From Bacillus sp. FJAT-26390 (GTDB lineage: Bacteria; Bacillota; Bacilli; Paenibacillales; Paenibacillaceae), in the NCBI RefSeq assembly GCF_001682865.1, contig NZ_MAQX01000001.1, positions 1,121,290 through 1,185,289 of the forward strand: 64,000 nucleotides of DNA, read 5' to 3'. Each line of letters begins with the position of its first letter. The first letter of the stretch is position 1. Shown here one piece after another: positions 17,213-26,209 of this stretch. Below the pieces are notes generated by a model, which ran no database searches, was not told the DNA's origin, and saw only the letters and a list, made by a program, of their open reading frames with translations. A program made the translations under genes and the position numbers.

Positions 17213-18211
17213 CTAAACGCTGACGCTTGCCACGGTGCCCCTTGCCGCCCGAGCAGCCTCAGCGGCTTCCATCAAGCCACGAATGTAGCCGATTCCATAT
17301 AAGCGCCCTAGCAGCTCATAACCTGGGTTAGCGTTGTCCTCGCCTTCCATCGTCGGCACATGGTCCGGCCTTGCCGGCCCGCTAAAGCCTGCTTCATAAT
17401 AAGCGTGCATCGCCTCAAGCATATTCGTTTGCCCGTCATCGTGGAACGTTTCCTCAAACTTCTCCGGCGTTCCTTTGACATCGCGGAAATGGACGAAAAA
17501 CATTTTATCCTGCTTCGCAAACTGGCGAATTACGCTCGGAATATGCTCGCCGGCGGTAGCCAAGGTGCCTTGGCATAACGTAATGCCGTTATATTCGCTC
17601 GGAACGAGATTGATGGCACGCTGCAATGCAGCCGCGCTCGTTAAAATCCGCGATATGCCTCTTATCGGCGTAATCGGAGGATCATCGGGATGAAGCGCCA
17701 GCTTCACCTTCGCCTGCTCCGCAACCGGCACGATACGCTCCATGAAGTACTGGAGATTTTCCCAAAGCTGCTCCTCGCTCACGGTCCCGGCTTCTGTTAA
17801 CGGCGCATCCTTCATTAAGCTATGGTCATAGCTTGAGACGAGCGCCCCGCCGCGCGTCCGCGTCGTTGTTGAAGTCCGAAACCAGTTGAACTGCGCCATG
17901 AAATTATAGCAAAGGACGGGAATGCCTGCCGCGCCCATATTCGTAATAAATTGCTGGAACACTTCGATTTCGGCGTCTCTCCCGGAAGTCCCTAGCTTAA
18001 TCTCATTGCTTGGCGGCATTGATTCGATAACGGTAAGCGCAAGGCCAAAGTCAGCAAATCTTTGCTTCATACGGATAAGCGGCATTAAATCCCATGGCTT
18101 CTCCAGCTTTTCCTCCCACGGCAGTCCTCCTACCGCATGATCGACGCCAAGCTGCTTCGCCAAATGCCATAGCCGAGACGGCTGGGACGGAAATACTTCT
18201 GCTAACTGCAT
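17213..18211 (-). CDS. uxuA: Mannonate dehydratase
   Basis: Dehydrates D-mannonate to 2-keto-3-deoxygluconate in hexuronate catabolism. 332 residues, xylose-isomerase-like TIM barrel. Family marks: VLCYNFMAQFNWFRT, VKLALHPDDPPI, GITLCQGTLAT (metal-binding Cys and nearby His), FFVHFRDVKGT and ETFHDDGQ. The N-terminal segment is shorter than the ~360-residue UxuA norm but all metal-site motifs are there. It is the last gene after the ABC importer, 31 bases behind the binding-protein gene. Confidence 0.88.
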   Translation of the reverse strand: MQLAEVFPSQPSRLWHLAKQLGVDHAVGGLPWEEKLEKPWDLMPLIRMKQRFADFGLALTVIESMPPSNEIKLGTSGRDAEIEVFQQFITNMGAAGIPVLCYNFMAQFNWFRTSTTTRTRGGALVSSYDHSLMKDAPLTEAGTVSEEQLWENLQYFMERIVPVAEQAKVKLALHPDDPPITPIRGISRILTSAAALQRAINLVPSEYNGITLCQGTLATAGEHIPSVIRQFAKQDKMFFVHFRDVKGTPEKFEETFHDDGQTNMLEAMHAYYEAGFSGPARPDHVPTMEGEDNANPGYELLGRLYGIGYIRGLMEAAEAARAARGTVASVSV

Positions 18212-18241
18212 GTTTAAAACCTCACTTTCAATATTGGTTAA

Positions 18242-19585
18242 TTAGCCGGCAATTTTCGCTGCAAGCTCCTTGCCCATCTTGTCTATTTTGTTGAACGCAT
18301 CTTCGATCGATTGCTGGCCAAAAGTAACGGCTTCCATTTCCTTCTTATACGTATCCACCCACTCGGAGAACCCTGCAGCCGGCGGGAAGAACGGCAATGC
18401 CTTATCTAATGAAAGATCATAAATTTCTTTGCCCAGCTTATCCTTCGCCTCAAGAGCAGGCTCAAGCTCTTTATACACATCAGGGTTAATCGGAATGCCG
18501 CGCGTTAAGCCAAGCGCCCCGCCTGCTTCTTTATCGGAGATAAACCATTTCACGAATTTTTTGGCTTCGTCTTTATTTTTCGAGTTGGCGCTAACGCTCA
18601 AAAAGATCGTAGACTGTGCCCATCCGCCGCCAGATGGTCCAACCGGCATGTTGACGACACCTACTTTTCCAGGCATAAGCTGCTCAAGCGCGCTGACGGA
18701 GCCCGTCGTTGCTCCTCTTGTCATCACGACCCCCGATGCCATCGGATCGGCTTGCGGATCGTTTTCGAGGAACGCGGCTGCTTTCTCGGCAGGCGGCACG
18801 ATCTTCGCTTTGCGGAACTCCTCATACGTTTGATAAAAGGTCATAAACAAATCCTTGTCGAGCGTGAACGTTTTGCCGCCATCGGACATGATCGGCGCCT
18901 TGCCCATCGAGGTCTGATAATAGTTGAAGCTATCCCATGTCGTCGTATCGCCAATTGGATATTTGCCTTCAGGCAGCTTCGCCCGCGCATCTCTTGCCCA
19001 TTGGAAAAACTCATCATAGGTCCAATCCTTATGAGGAAGCGGGATGCCATATTGCTCAAGCTCCGTTTTGTTGAACGCGATGCCTTGCGCATTTTGGCTG
19101 AGCGGAATGCCATACAGCTTGCCGTCGATTTGCAAATTCGAGATAACCGAAGGATCAACGATGCCGCTTAAATCAATATCGGAGAGGTCCTCCAGCTGCC
19201 CGCGGGACACATACTCTTGAATGTATGCAGCATCCATCTGCAGCACATCGGTTATAGACTTCGATGCGGCGAGCGTTGGCAGCTTCTGCCAGAAAGCATC
19301 CCATGCCATAAATTCCGGCTTAAAGGTCACGTTTGCATTTTGCTGCGAGTAGATGTCCAGCGCTTTCTTCGTTGCCTCATGGCGGGCATCCGGCCCCCAC
19401 CACATGATGCTCAGCGTCGTTTTGCCGCCTGCTTCTTTACCGCCTTTGTCGCCTTGCTTCTCCGTGCTCTTCTCCCCGCCATTCGTTTGCTTGCTTCCAT
19501 TGGTTCCGCCTCCGCTGCATGCTGCCAGCACTAGCAGCAAAGCCAGCATCAACAATCCGAAGCTTTTTGACCAGCCTTTGTTCAT
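18242..19585 (-). CDS. ABC transporter sugar-binding lipoprotein (family 1)
   Basis: 447 residues. MNKGWSKSFGLLMLALLLVL then AACSGGG is a lipoprotein signal (LAAC lipobox), followed by a Ser/Gly/Lys-rich linker and a family-1 solute-binding fold (TLSIMWWGPDARHEATKKAL, ESMAWDAFW-type ligand face, IPLSQNAQGIAFNKTELEQYGI). It delivers an oligosaccharide or uronate to the two permeases encoded upstream. No ATPase gene is present, as is common for carbohydrate importers that share MsmX. Confidence 0.9.
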   Translation of the reverse strand: MNKGWSKSFGLLMLALLLVLAACSGGGTNGSKQTNGGEKSTEKQGDKGGKEAGGKTTLSIMWWGPDARHEATKKALDIYSQQNANVTFKPEFMAWDAFWQKLPTLAASKSITDVLQMDAAYIQEYVSRGQLEDLSDIDLSGIVDPSVISNLQIDGKLYGIPLSQNAQGIAFNKTELEQYGIPLPHKDWTYDEFFQWARDARAKLPEGKYPIGDTTTWDSFNYYQTSMGKAPIMSDGGKTFTLDKDLFMTFYQTYEEFRKAKIVPPAEKAAAFLENDPQADPMASGVVMTRGATTGSVSALEQLMPGKVGVVNMPVGPSGGGWAQSTIFLSVSANSKNKDEAKKFVKWFISDKEAGGALGLTRGIPINPDVYKELEPALEAKDKLGKEIYDLSLDKALPFFPPAAGFSEWVDTYKKEMEAVTFGQQSIEDAFNKIDKMGKELAAKIAG

Positions 19586-19624
19586 CCTCGAACATCCCCT
19601 TTACCTTTGTAAAATGTAATGCGG

Positions 19625-20455
19625 TTATCCTTTGAGACCAGTAGTCGCTATTCCTTCGACAAAGTGCTTCTGCGCAAGGAAAAAGATAATGACCGAAGGA
19701 AAGATCGACAGCAAGGACATCGCAAGCAATTGCCCCCACTGAATGTCGAATTGATCGATGAACATCCGCAGCGCCAAGCCTACCGTAAACTTGTCGACGG
19801 AGCTTAAATAAAGCACCTGCGCGAAGAAATCATCCCAGCTCCAAATAAAAGTAAAGATCGCTACTGTAACGAGCGCTGGCTTGAGCAAAGGCAGGATGAC
19901 CCGCCAAAAAATGCCGTAAACGCTTGCTCCGTCTATCGTGGCAGCCTCATCTAGATCCTTCGGAATGCCGCGAATAAATTGGACGAGCAAGAAAATAAAG
20001 AATGCCCCTCCCCCAAAAAAATGCGGAAGCACAAGCGGTACGTAGCTGTCTACAAACCCAAGCTTATTGAACAGTATGTACTGCGGAACAACCGTTACTT
20101 GGCCCGGCAGCATCATCGTAAGGAGGAGAATCGAAAACCAAAAGCCGCGCAGCTTGAAGCTTAGCCTTCCGAAGCCGTAAGCGACAATCGCAGCGGTAGC
20201 AACGCCGCCGATGACATTTCCCAGCTCCATTAGCAGCGTGTTGCCGAAGAAATGAGCAAACGTATATTCGGATGAGAAATGCCAGCCATCCCAATAGTTG
20301 CTCCACATCGGCGTTGAAGGCCAAATCGTCGGCAAGCTGAGCTCCTCCGTCTTCTTAAGCGAAGCGCCTGCCCACCAGATGACGGGGTACAGCATAATAA
20401 AGGAGAATAGGGTTAAATACAAATGGCTCGACAGCTTGATACGCAGCGAATTCAT
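19625..20455 (-). CDS. Carbohydrate ABC transporter permease (MalG/UgpE type)
   Basis: 276 residues, six membrane helices. The EAA loop reads DLDEAATIDGASVYGIFWRVILPLLKPAL, the binding site for the ATPase coupling helix. It begins 4 bases inside the end of the MalF-type gene (start ATG overlaps the upstream stop), implying translational coupling. It works with the partner permease and the lipoprotein at 18242. Confidence 0.92.
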   Translation of the reverse strand: MNSLRIKLSSHLYLTLFSFIMLYPVIWWAGASLKKTEELSLPTIWPSTPMWSNYWDGWHFSSEYTFAHFFGNTLLMELGNVIGGVATAAIVAYGFGRLSFKLRGFWFSILLLTMMLPGQVTVVPQYILFNKLGFVDSYVPLVLPHFFGGGAFFIFLLVQFIRGIPKDLDEAATIDGASVYGIFWRVILPLLKPALVTVAIFTFIWSWDDFFAQVLYLSSVDKFTVGLALRMFIDQFDIQWGQLLAMSLLSIFPSVIIFFLAQKHFVEGIATTGLKG

Positions 20456-21414
20456 TTCGTTTTCCCCCCATCCGACTCGTAGAATACCCAGTATTTCGAT
20501 GCTACGAAATTAATGATCGTGAGCAGCGCGACAATCGTGAGCAAAATCCACGCAAGCGCAGACGCATAGCCCATCTGGTAGTGCTTGAACGCTTTTTCGT
20601 AAAGAAACATCGCATACATGTACGTTGAATTAATAGGTCCGCCTTTCGTGATGATGAATGCGGAAGTAAACGTTTGAAACGATCCGATGATCCCAAGCAC
20701 AAGATTAAAGAACATAACCGGCGAGAGCATCGGCAGCGTAATGCTGATAAACTTCCTTACCTTGCCTGCTCCGTCTACGGAAGCAGATTCATAAAGCTCC
20801 TGCGGCACCTGCTTCAGCCCTGCTAGAAAAATAACCATCGTAGAGCCGAATTGCCATGTATTGAGCAAAATCAGCGTGCCAAGCGATGTATCCGGATTGG
20901 AGATCCAGCCTACGCCTTCGATTCCAAACCAAGCCAGCACCTGGTTGATATAACCGTCGATTCCGAACATATTGCGCCAAAGGGCGGCAACGGCAATGCT
21001 TCCGCCGATTAAGGATGGAAAGTAGATAGCCGTCCGATAGATGTTCATCCCCCGCATGTTTTTGTTGAGCGCCAAAGCGACCATAAGCGAGAAAAACAGC
21101 TTGAGCGGAACTGAGAAAAGGACGAACATAAACGTTACGCTGAGCGACTTCGTGAAGGTGGCATCGCTCGTAAATATTTTGGCGTAATTGTCCGTACCGG
21201 TCCAAACGGGGTCCTCCAGCAAGGAATAATCGGTAAACGATAAATAAAACGATTGTGCGATTGGCCATAGCGTCAGCAGCAAGAAGCCGATTAGCCATGG
21301 GGAAATAAAAATATAACCGGCTAGTTGGGTTGCCCCTTTTTGCTTTCGCTTTGTCTTTGCTGGCTTGTTCTTTAATGCGATTGATGCTGCTCTCTCCGCC
21401 TTCACTCCAATCAT
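20452..21414 (-). CDS. Carbohydrate ABC transporter permease (MalF/UgpA type)
   Basis: 320 residues. A basic N-terminus of ~30 residues precedes six helices (LAGYIFISPWLIGFLLLTLWPIAQSFYLSF is helix one). The EAA loop is VPQELYESASVDGAGKVRKFISITLPML. It is the first gene of the importer-uxuA operon. A cre-like site lies ~37-53 bases upstream of the start. Confidence 0.92.
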   Translation of the reverse strand: MIGVKAERAASIALKNKPAKTKRKQKGATQLAGYIFISPWLIGFLLLTLWPIAQSFYLSFTDYSLLEDPVWTGTDNYAKIFTSDATFTKSLSVTFMFVLFSVPLKLFFSLMVALALNKNMRGMNIYRTAIYFPSLIGGSIAVAALWRNMFGIDGYINQVLAWFGIEGVGWISNPDTSLGTLILLNTWQFGSTMVIFLAGLKQVPQELYESASVDGAGKVRKFISITLPMLSPVMFFNLVLGIIGSFQTFTSAFIITKGGPINSTYMYAMFLYEKAFKHYQMGYASALAWILLTIVALLTIINFVASKYWVFYESDGGKTK

Positions 21415-21450
21415 CTCCTCCCCCTTCGTGGATAATGTTCCCTTACTTTA

Positions 21451-21467
21451 AACGAAAGCGGTTACAT
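21451..21467 (-). promoter_or_regulatory. cre-like catabolite control site
   Basis: On the minus strand it reads ATGTAACCGCTTTCGTT, close to the CcpA consensus WTGNAANCGNWNNCW with a mismatch at the last position. Its place upstream of a sugar importer fits catabolite repression. The call rests on consensus matching by eye. Confidence 0.45.
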
Positions 21468-21644
21468 GAATGAAGGGGAAGAAATTATGAAATCGTTTGA
21501 TTTTATATAGTGTGAAAAATTCATAGATTGGCGAAAAATGCCTTAAGAAAGTCGCATCGACAAATAGGGGAAACTCCCTAACAATAGACTTAGCAAGCAA
21601 GGCACACCAGCCTTCAACACACTACTTTCGAAAGAGGTGCTCAG

Positions 21645-22550
21645 ATGAAATTTGATAACCCGGAAGATATGATTCAGCTTACGCCGCTTTGGCAGGGCGA
21701 ACGCTTCCCTAATGGACGCCCTAAAGTATCCGAGGATGTTCTTCGCCGCATGCGAAAAATTACGTTGGAGGAAGCCTGGGGCCCTCTCTGGAACAGAGGT
21801 TATGCTTTTCAGTTCGAAGGCGATTTCAAAATCATTCATCCAAATAAAACAATGGTCGGACGCGCCGTAACAGCCGTGATGGTGCCGAAGCGACCTGATC
21901 TACATGAAACTCTACTTAAATACGGCCACGAGCAAGAGGATCGCAAGGGCTTTTTTAATCAATGGGTCATCGACTCCTTGGTTGAAGACGATGTTGCGGT
22001 CGTCGATATGTTCGATAAGGTTCACCTTGGCACCTATGTAGGAGGAAATTTGTCGACAGCCATCTCAACCCGTACGAAGCGCGGCGGTGCAGTCATATGG
22101 GGCGGCATTCGCGATAATCAGCAAGTCGTTGAAATTGAAAATATTAACGTCTTTTATCGCGGCAGCGACCCTACGGCGATTGCAGATGTTACGATGGTTG
22201 GAATGAACGTGCCGACCCGGATCGGCAAAGCGATCTGTATGCCGGGCGATGTCGTGCTCGGAACGCCGGCCGGCGTTATTTTCATCCCGCCTCATCTAGC
22301 CGAGCTAACGGTCGTTCAAGCGGAAAAATCCCAGGTACGCGATGTGTTTGGTTTCGTAAGGCTTCGCGACAGCGTTTATTCCACAGCTCAGATCGATGCT
22401 GGATGGAATGTAGCTCTTTGGACGGATTTCCTGAACTGGTTCGAAACGGATGACGCAGCAGCGGAATATCGACATCTTACGTGGGAAACAGAGCTTGCCG
22501 AAGCGCAAAAGAACGAGCGAAACGGCCCTCAAAGCGATGTCAGGCTATAA
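21645..22550 (+). CDS. RraA family protein
   Basis: 301 residues. The core reads VGRAVTAVMVPKRPD, then DDVAVVDMFDKVHLGTYVGGNLSTAISTRTKRGGAVIWGGIRD (key pattern GGNL...A...G..G.VI.GG.RD), the RraA/4-hydroxy-4-methyl-2-oxoglutarate-aldolase fold, then GDVVLGTPAGVIFIPP. Many such proteins are metal-dependent aldolases or decarboxylases in sugar-acid pathways rather than RNase E inhibitors. Extra N- and C-terminal segments (~60 residues each) exceed the usual 160-230. It is divergent from the ABC importer and probably belongs to the same pathway. Confidence 0.8.
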   Translation: MKFDNPEDMIQLTPLWQGERFPNGRPKVSEDVLRRMRKITLEEAWGPLWNRGYAFQFEGDFKIIHPNKTMVGRAVTAVMVPKRPDLHETLLKYGHEQEDRKGFFNQWVIDSLVEDDVAVVDMFDKVHLGTYVGGNLSTAISTRTKRGGAVIWGGIRDNQQVVEIENINVFYRGSDPTAIADVTMVGMNVPTRIGKAICMPGDVVLGTPAGVIFIPPHLAELTVVQAEKSQVRDVFGFVRLRDSVYSTAQIDAGWNVALWTDFLNWFETDDAAAEYRHLTWETELAEAQKNERNGPQSDVRL

Positions 22551-22551
22551 T

Positions 22552-22599
22552 AAAAAGGACTCCGTTGGCAGGCATGCTGCCGATAGAGTCCTTTCTTTT
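22552..22599. terminator. Bidirectional intrinsic terminator
   Basis: AAAAAGGACTC pairs with GAGTCCTTT, with an inner GGCAG/CTGCC stem. It is shared by the RraA-like gene and the convergent AraC-type gene. Confidence 0.85.
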
Positions 22600-22607
22600 C
22601 ATGAAAT

Positions 22608-23777
22608 CTACTTCCCGATCGATTCCCGGTATTCGCTAGGCGACAAGCCGACCTTCTTTTTGAATATTTGGCTGAAGTATCGTGGATCTTGATACCCGAC
22701 ACGCTCTGCTACCTCATAGTTTTTATAGTGGGTGCTCTTTAGCATATCCTTCGCTTTATCAATCCGAATATCCGTCAAATGCTCGATAAACGTTTTTCCC
22801 GTGTTCGTCTTGAATAGCAAGCTCAAATAAGTAGGCGTCATATATACCTTCTGGGCAACGCTTTGCAAGGACGCAAATTGACATTCCTGCTCCATGTGAT
22901 GAATCGTTTTTTTGATAATGCTGCGATGGCTCTCCTTCTGGTTGTGAGCAAGCACGTCCTTAAGGCCAATCAGAAAATGAATCACATACTGTTTAATTTC
23001 TTCCAGCGTCTCAAGCTTCACGATCGACATTACGTCAAATTGCTCGTACGCGCTAACGTTTTCAGCCTCGGCCAGCACGCGCTTCTCCATTCCTACGAGC
23101 AGCCTAACGGTCAGATCGTACACGCTTTGCGTATCCAATGGACCTTTATGAAGGAGCTCATTATAAAGAAGGTGCACGTATTCCGCAATCTCATCCGTCG
23201 TCTCCGCAGCTTTATACGCGTCAAACAGCGCCTTCTCCTTATCCGAAGGATAGTGCTGCAGCGATTCATATCTCCCTAGCTCGTTATAGTAAATAATTTT
23301 TCCCGTCCCTCGGTAAAACTTATATTGCAGCGCGCGCGAAGCCTGCCGATAGGAATGAACAATATCATACAGGTGGCCGCAAGGCTTCCCCACCCCGATA
23401 TTAAATGGCTGCTGGAAATGCTCCGTCAACATCACCTGAATGCTCTCGATCGGCTCCTTGGACACCCATGAGAAGAGCAAGCCAACCCGGCCCTCCTCAT
23501 CAACAAACACGATACTGCTGTCCGATATTTTTTTCTGCATATAATCCCGCATCCGCTCTAAGTATACGATCTTCTCATGCTCATCGCCAAAATGAACGGC
23601 CGGCTCCAGCAAAGCGAGCGCAGGAAAGGTGTAATAGGGATTAAGCTGCAATCGCGATAAGCTTTCCTTCAAATCCGTCTTGGCAGCGGCAGCGTTTGAT
23701 ACTAAATTCCGGAGGAAACGATCCCTCATCCAAGTAAGAATGACATCTTCTTTAAACAATAATCCCTCGCTCAGCAT
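22608..23777 (-). CDS. AraC/YesN-type regulator without receiver domain
   Basis: 389 residues. The C-terminal ~100 residues are a double HTH (LQSVAQKVYMTPTYLSLLFKTNTGKTFIEHLTDIRI, then YEVAERVGYQDPRYFSQIFKKKVGLSPSEYR). The middle ~250 residues match the central region of YesN-like response regulators (ALALLEPAVHFGDEHEK, NIGVGKPCGHLYDIVHSYRQASRALQYKFYRG, a GGDEF-like fold). The usual N-terminal receiver domain is absent, and the ATG behind AAAGGGG leaves no room for it. It is likely the local regulator of the importer or RraA genes. Confidence 0.85.
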   Translation of the reverse strand: MLSEGLLFKEDVILTWMRDRFLRNLVSNAAAAKTDLKESLSRLQLNPYYTFPALALLEPAVHFGDEHEKIVYLERMRDYMQKKISDSSIVFVDEEGRVGLLFSWVSKEPIESIQVMLTEHFQQPFNIGVGKPCGHLYDIVHSYRQASRALQYKFYRGTGKIIYYNELGRYESLQHYPSDKEKALFDAYKAAETTDEIAEYVHLLYNELLHKGPLDTQSVYDLTVRLLVGMEKRVLAEAENVSAYEQFDVMSIVKLETLEEIKQYVIHFLIGLKDVLAHNQKESHRSIIKKTIHHMEQECQFASLQSVAQKVYMTPTYLSLLFKTNTGKTFIEHLTDIRIDKAKDMLKSTHYKNYEVAERVGYQDPRYFSQIFKKKVGLSPSEYRESIGK

Positions 23778-23822
23778 ACTCCATTGCCCCTTTTGTAAGG
23801 TTAACTTACGAGATGCATGACA

Positions 23823-24479
23823 CTAATTGAGATGAATCATTTTATAAGAGTGCATATGCTCGATAAAAGTCTGTTCCGCTAAATCTGTATCGCCCGTGCG
23901 AAGCACATCAACGAGACGGAGATGCCAATCTGCGAGTCCATCCGTTGAATAATGCCGATTCGAGATGGCCATAAAGCGCATCACTTTTATCCGCATCCGA
24001 TTCCATAGCTCCAAAATCATATGATTATCGCAGCGTTTATAAAAAAAACCGTGGAACTCCATATCAAGCTCCAATATGTTCAAAATATCATTTTGCTCGT
24101 GTGCGAGGTGCATGCGCCGAATGACGTCTTCTAAGTATTCAAAATCATGATCGTCCAGCCGCTGCATCGATTGCCTGACCGCAAATCCTTCGATAATTTC
24201 CCTCAGCTCGAAAATATCTTTAATTTCCTTCGCGGTTATATTAGAAACAACCGAGCCCTTGTTCGGGATGCCCGTAATAAAGCCTGCTGATTTCAGTCGT
24301 TCCAGCGCTTCGCGAACCGGTGCTTGACTGATGTTGAATTTCTTGGCGATTTCTAGCACGAGCAGCCGTGCCCCCGGCTGAAGCTCTCCTGCAAGAATTT
24401 CCTTCTTCAATGCCGTGTACACTTGCTCGCTTATCGAATGAACAGGTGAAATAGACAGGTTTTCGAACATCGCACTCAC
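23823..24479 (-). CDS. GntR family transcriptional regulator (FadR/FCD type)
   Basis: 218 residues. The N-terminal winged HTH (EQVYTALKKEILAGELQPGARLLVLEIAKKFNISQAPVREALERL) is followed by an all-helical FCD domain with the metal/acid site His/Asp residues (FELREIIEGFAVRQ, DMEFHGFFYKRCDNHMI, HLRLVDVLRTGD, EHMHSYK). FCD-type regulators commonly sense sugar acids. Two copies of a palindrome containing ATCGATAAT precede it, suggesting autoregulation. No Shine-Dalgarno of great strength is visible. Confidence 0.88.
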   Translation of the reverse strand: MSAMFENLSISPVHSISEQVYTALKKEILAGELQPGARLLVLEIAKKFNISQAPVREALERLKSAGFITGIPNKGSVVSNITAKEIKDIFELREIIEGFAVRQSMQRLDDHDFEYLEDVIRRMHLAHEQNDILNILELDMEFHGFFYKRCDNHMILELWNRMRIKVMRFMAISNRHYSTDGLADWHLRLVDVLRTGDTDLAEQTFIEHMHSYKMIHLN

Positions 24480-24492
24480 GTCTCCGTTTCCT

Positions 24493-24511
24493 ATTATCGA
24501 TTATCGATAAT
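24493..24511. promoter_or_regulatory. Putative GntR operator, proximal copy
   Basis: ATTATCGATTATCGATAAT: two overlapping ATCGAT half-palindromes 14 bases upstream of the gntR start. The right part is nearly the same as the distal palindrome at 24584. Confidence 0.55.
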
Positions 24512-24583
24512 ATAGGTCAAAAAAAGAAAGCGTTAACAATTATATTGAAAAAAATAATCGATACGTCCCTCCTTGCTCATTGG

Positions 24584-24595
24584 ATTATCGATAAT
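24584..24595. promoter_or_regulatory. Putative GntR operator, distal copy
   Basis: ATTATCGATAAT, a perfect 12-base palindrome, 84 bases upstream of the proximal copy's right end. No other perfect copy was noticed in the window. Confidence 0.55.
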
Positions 24596-24965
24596 TTGCT
24601 TATGAACCTATTATAGAACGCTTTTTCCGCTAGCACAACCGAACAAATTGTCGAATTATGACAAATTTTCACGTCACGCTGCTCAATATCAGCTTCCTAT
24701 TCGTATAGAGTGGCTTTTTGCAGATTCGTCTGATTGCATACTCTCTCTCTACGATTCATTTTCCGAAATAGATTCGATCAATCCCAGGTCAGCCTTTTTT
24801 GTGCTATGCAGCGGTTCGTAGTAAAGTAAGATGAGCGGATACGAGGCTGCTCTCGTTGAAGTATTAAAATTATTTATAGCGATTGTCTAGTCACGCCTAC
24901 TCTAAACAGCATATAATAGAAATTGGTTTATATCCGATCTAACTACTTGGACAAATGGAGAATAG

Positions 24966-26156
24966 ATGATGAATGTGAAGCATCCCACTATAAAAAAACA
25001 AGTTTTTGATTTTATTATTCGAAATGGATTAGTTTCCAAGGCCGCTTTAATGGAGCGGCTTACGGTAACCAGCACCAGCTTATCACGACTACTGGAAGAG
25101 CTGCTGACGGACGGTTTGATATTAGCGTCTGAACTTGGGCAATCTACCGGCGGCCGAAAGCCGATTCTGTATAGGGTAAACCCGAGTCACCGCGCTGTGT
25201 TCGGTTTGGAGATTTCGCGGTTCTCCTCCTCAATCGGTTTATACGATCTAAACTTAAAACCGCTGGCTTTCGAGAGATGGAAGATGGACGAGCGTATGAC
25301 GCCGGAGAGGCTGATTGGCAAAATCACGCAGCTCGCTGAGCGCATGATGAATGAGTGCCAAATTGCGCGCGATAAAATAATCGGCATCGGCATCGGCGCC
25401 GTAGGCCCATTAAGCCGTGAGGATGGCATCATGCTGAAGCCTCGCTATTTTCCCGCCGAGGGCTGGATCAACGTTCCGATCTGCGAGTTGCTGGAGCAGC
25501 GGTTAGGGCTGTCGGCACTGCTTGATAACGGAGCTAATACGGCAATTATCGGGGAGCATTGGGCGCTTAGGGATGAAGAAGTGAAGCATATGCTTTATGT
25601 CCATGCGGGTGTTGGTTTGCGGACCTCGATGATGTCAGGCGGCCAAATCGTGAGAGGCGCCGTCGACATGGAAGGCTCCTTCGGTCAAATGATTATACAA
25701 ACGGATGGCCCAAGACTCGGCGACGAAGGGAATTATGGGGCGCTTGAAGCGCTCGTCTCGATCCCTGCTTTGGAGAAAAAAATACGCTCACAGCTCAAGC
25801 TTGGCAGAGAAAGCTCACTCAAAGGCATACCGCCGGAGGAAATTCAGTTCGACGCGCTGCAGAAAGCTTTTATACAGAAGGATGCTTTTGTTACGGAGCA
25901 ATTTCTGCAAACGGCAACCTATCTGGGAATTGGCATTGCCAATTTGATTAATATCCTTCACCCCGAGGCGGTTATTTTGGGCGGCCCGCTCGTCAAGGTG
26001 CATAAGTCGATCTATGATACCGTTATACAAGTCGCACGCAGCAACATTTATTACTCTCCGCAATATGAGCCCGAATTTACGCAAGGCCAGCTTACGGAAG
26101 ACGCGGTAACGGCCGGCGCCGCCATCATGCTGCTGCAGGATTGGGAGCTGGATTAA
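24966..26156 (+). CDS. ROK family transcriptional regulator (NagC/XylR type)
   Basis: 396 residues. The N-terminal HTH (KQVFDFIIRNGLVSKAALMERLTVTSTSLSRLLEELLTDGL) is followed by a ROK sugar-kinase fold: IGIGAVGPLSREDG, ALLDNGANTAIIGEHW, LYVHAGVGLRTS, GSFGQMII and the final INILHPEAVILGGPL. The ROK zinc-site consensus (CxCGxxGCxE) is absent, replaced by GPRLGDEGNYGALEA, as in some regulatory members. It would repress sugar genes until a ligand binds. GGAGAATAG precedes the ATG. Confidence 0.87.
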   Translation: MMNVKHPTIKKQVFDFIIRNGLVSKAALMERLTVTSTSLSRLLEELLTDGLILASELGQSTGGRKPILYRVNPSHRAVFGLEISRFSSSIGLYDLNLKPLAFERWKMDERMTPERLIGKITQLAERMMNECQIARDKIIGIGIGAVGPLSREDGIMLKPRYFPAEGWINVPICELLEQRLGLSALLDNGANTAIIGEHWALRDEEVKHMLYVHAGVGLRTSMMSGGQIVRGAVDMEGSFGQMIIQTDGPRLGDEGNYGALEALVSIPALEKKIRSQLKLGRESSLKGIPPEEIQFDALQKAFIQKDAFVTEQFLQTATYLGIGIANLINILHPEAVILGGPLVKVHKSIYDTVIQVARSNIYYSPQYEPEFTQGQLTEDAVTAGAAIMLLQDWELD

Positions 26157-26162
26157 CACACA

Positions 26163-26205
26163 ACAAAGAACGATGCTTAAGCTGATGCTTGCATCGTTCT
26201 TTTTA
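26163..26205. terminator. Bidirectional intrinsic terminator
   Basis: AAAGAACGATGC (26165-26176) and GCATCGTTCTTT (26191-26202) form a perfect stem between the ROK and DUF4179 genes. Confidence 0.9.
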
Positions 26206-26209
26206 ACCA

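Larger units (their letters stand above)
24480..24965. other. 486-base intergenic region between gntR and the ROK gene
   Basis: A divergent promoter region. It holds the two ATCGAT palindromes, a cre-like AGAAAGCGTTAACAA at 24525-24539 (one mismatch to consensus on the minus strand), and a TATAAT hexamer at 24912-24917 that could serve the ROK gene, although no good -35 is spaced with it. No ORF with a Shine-Dalgarno was seen in the remaining ~300 bases. Confidence 0.5.
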
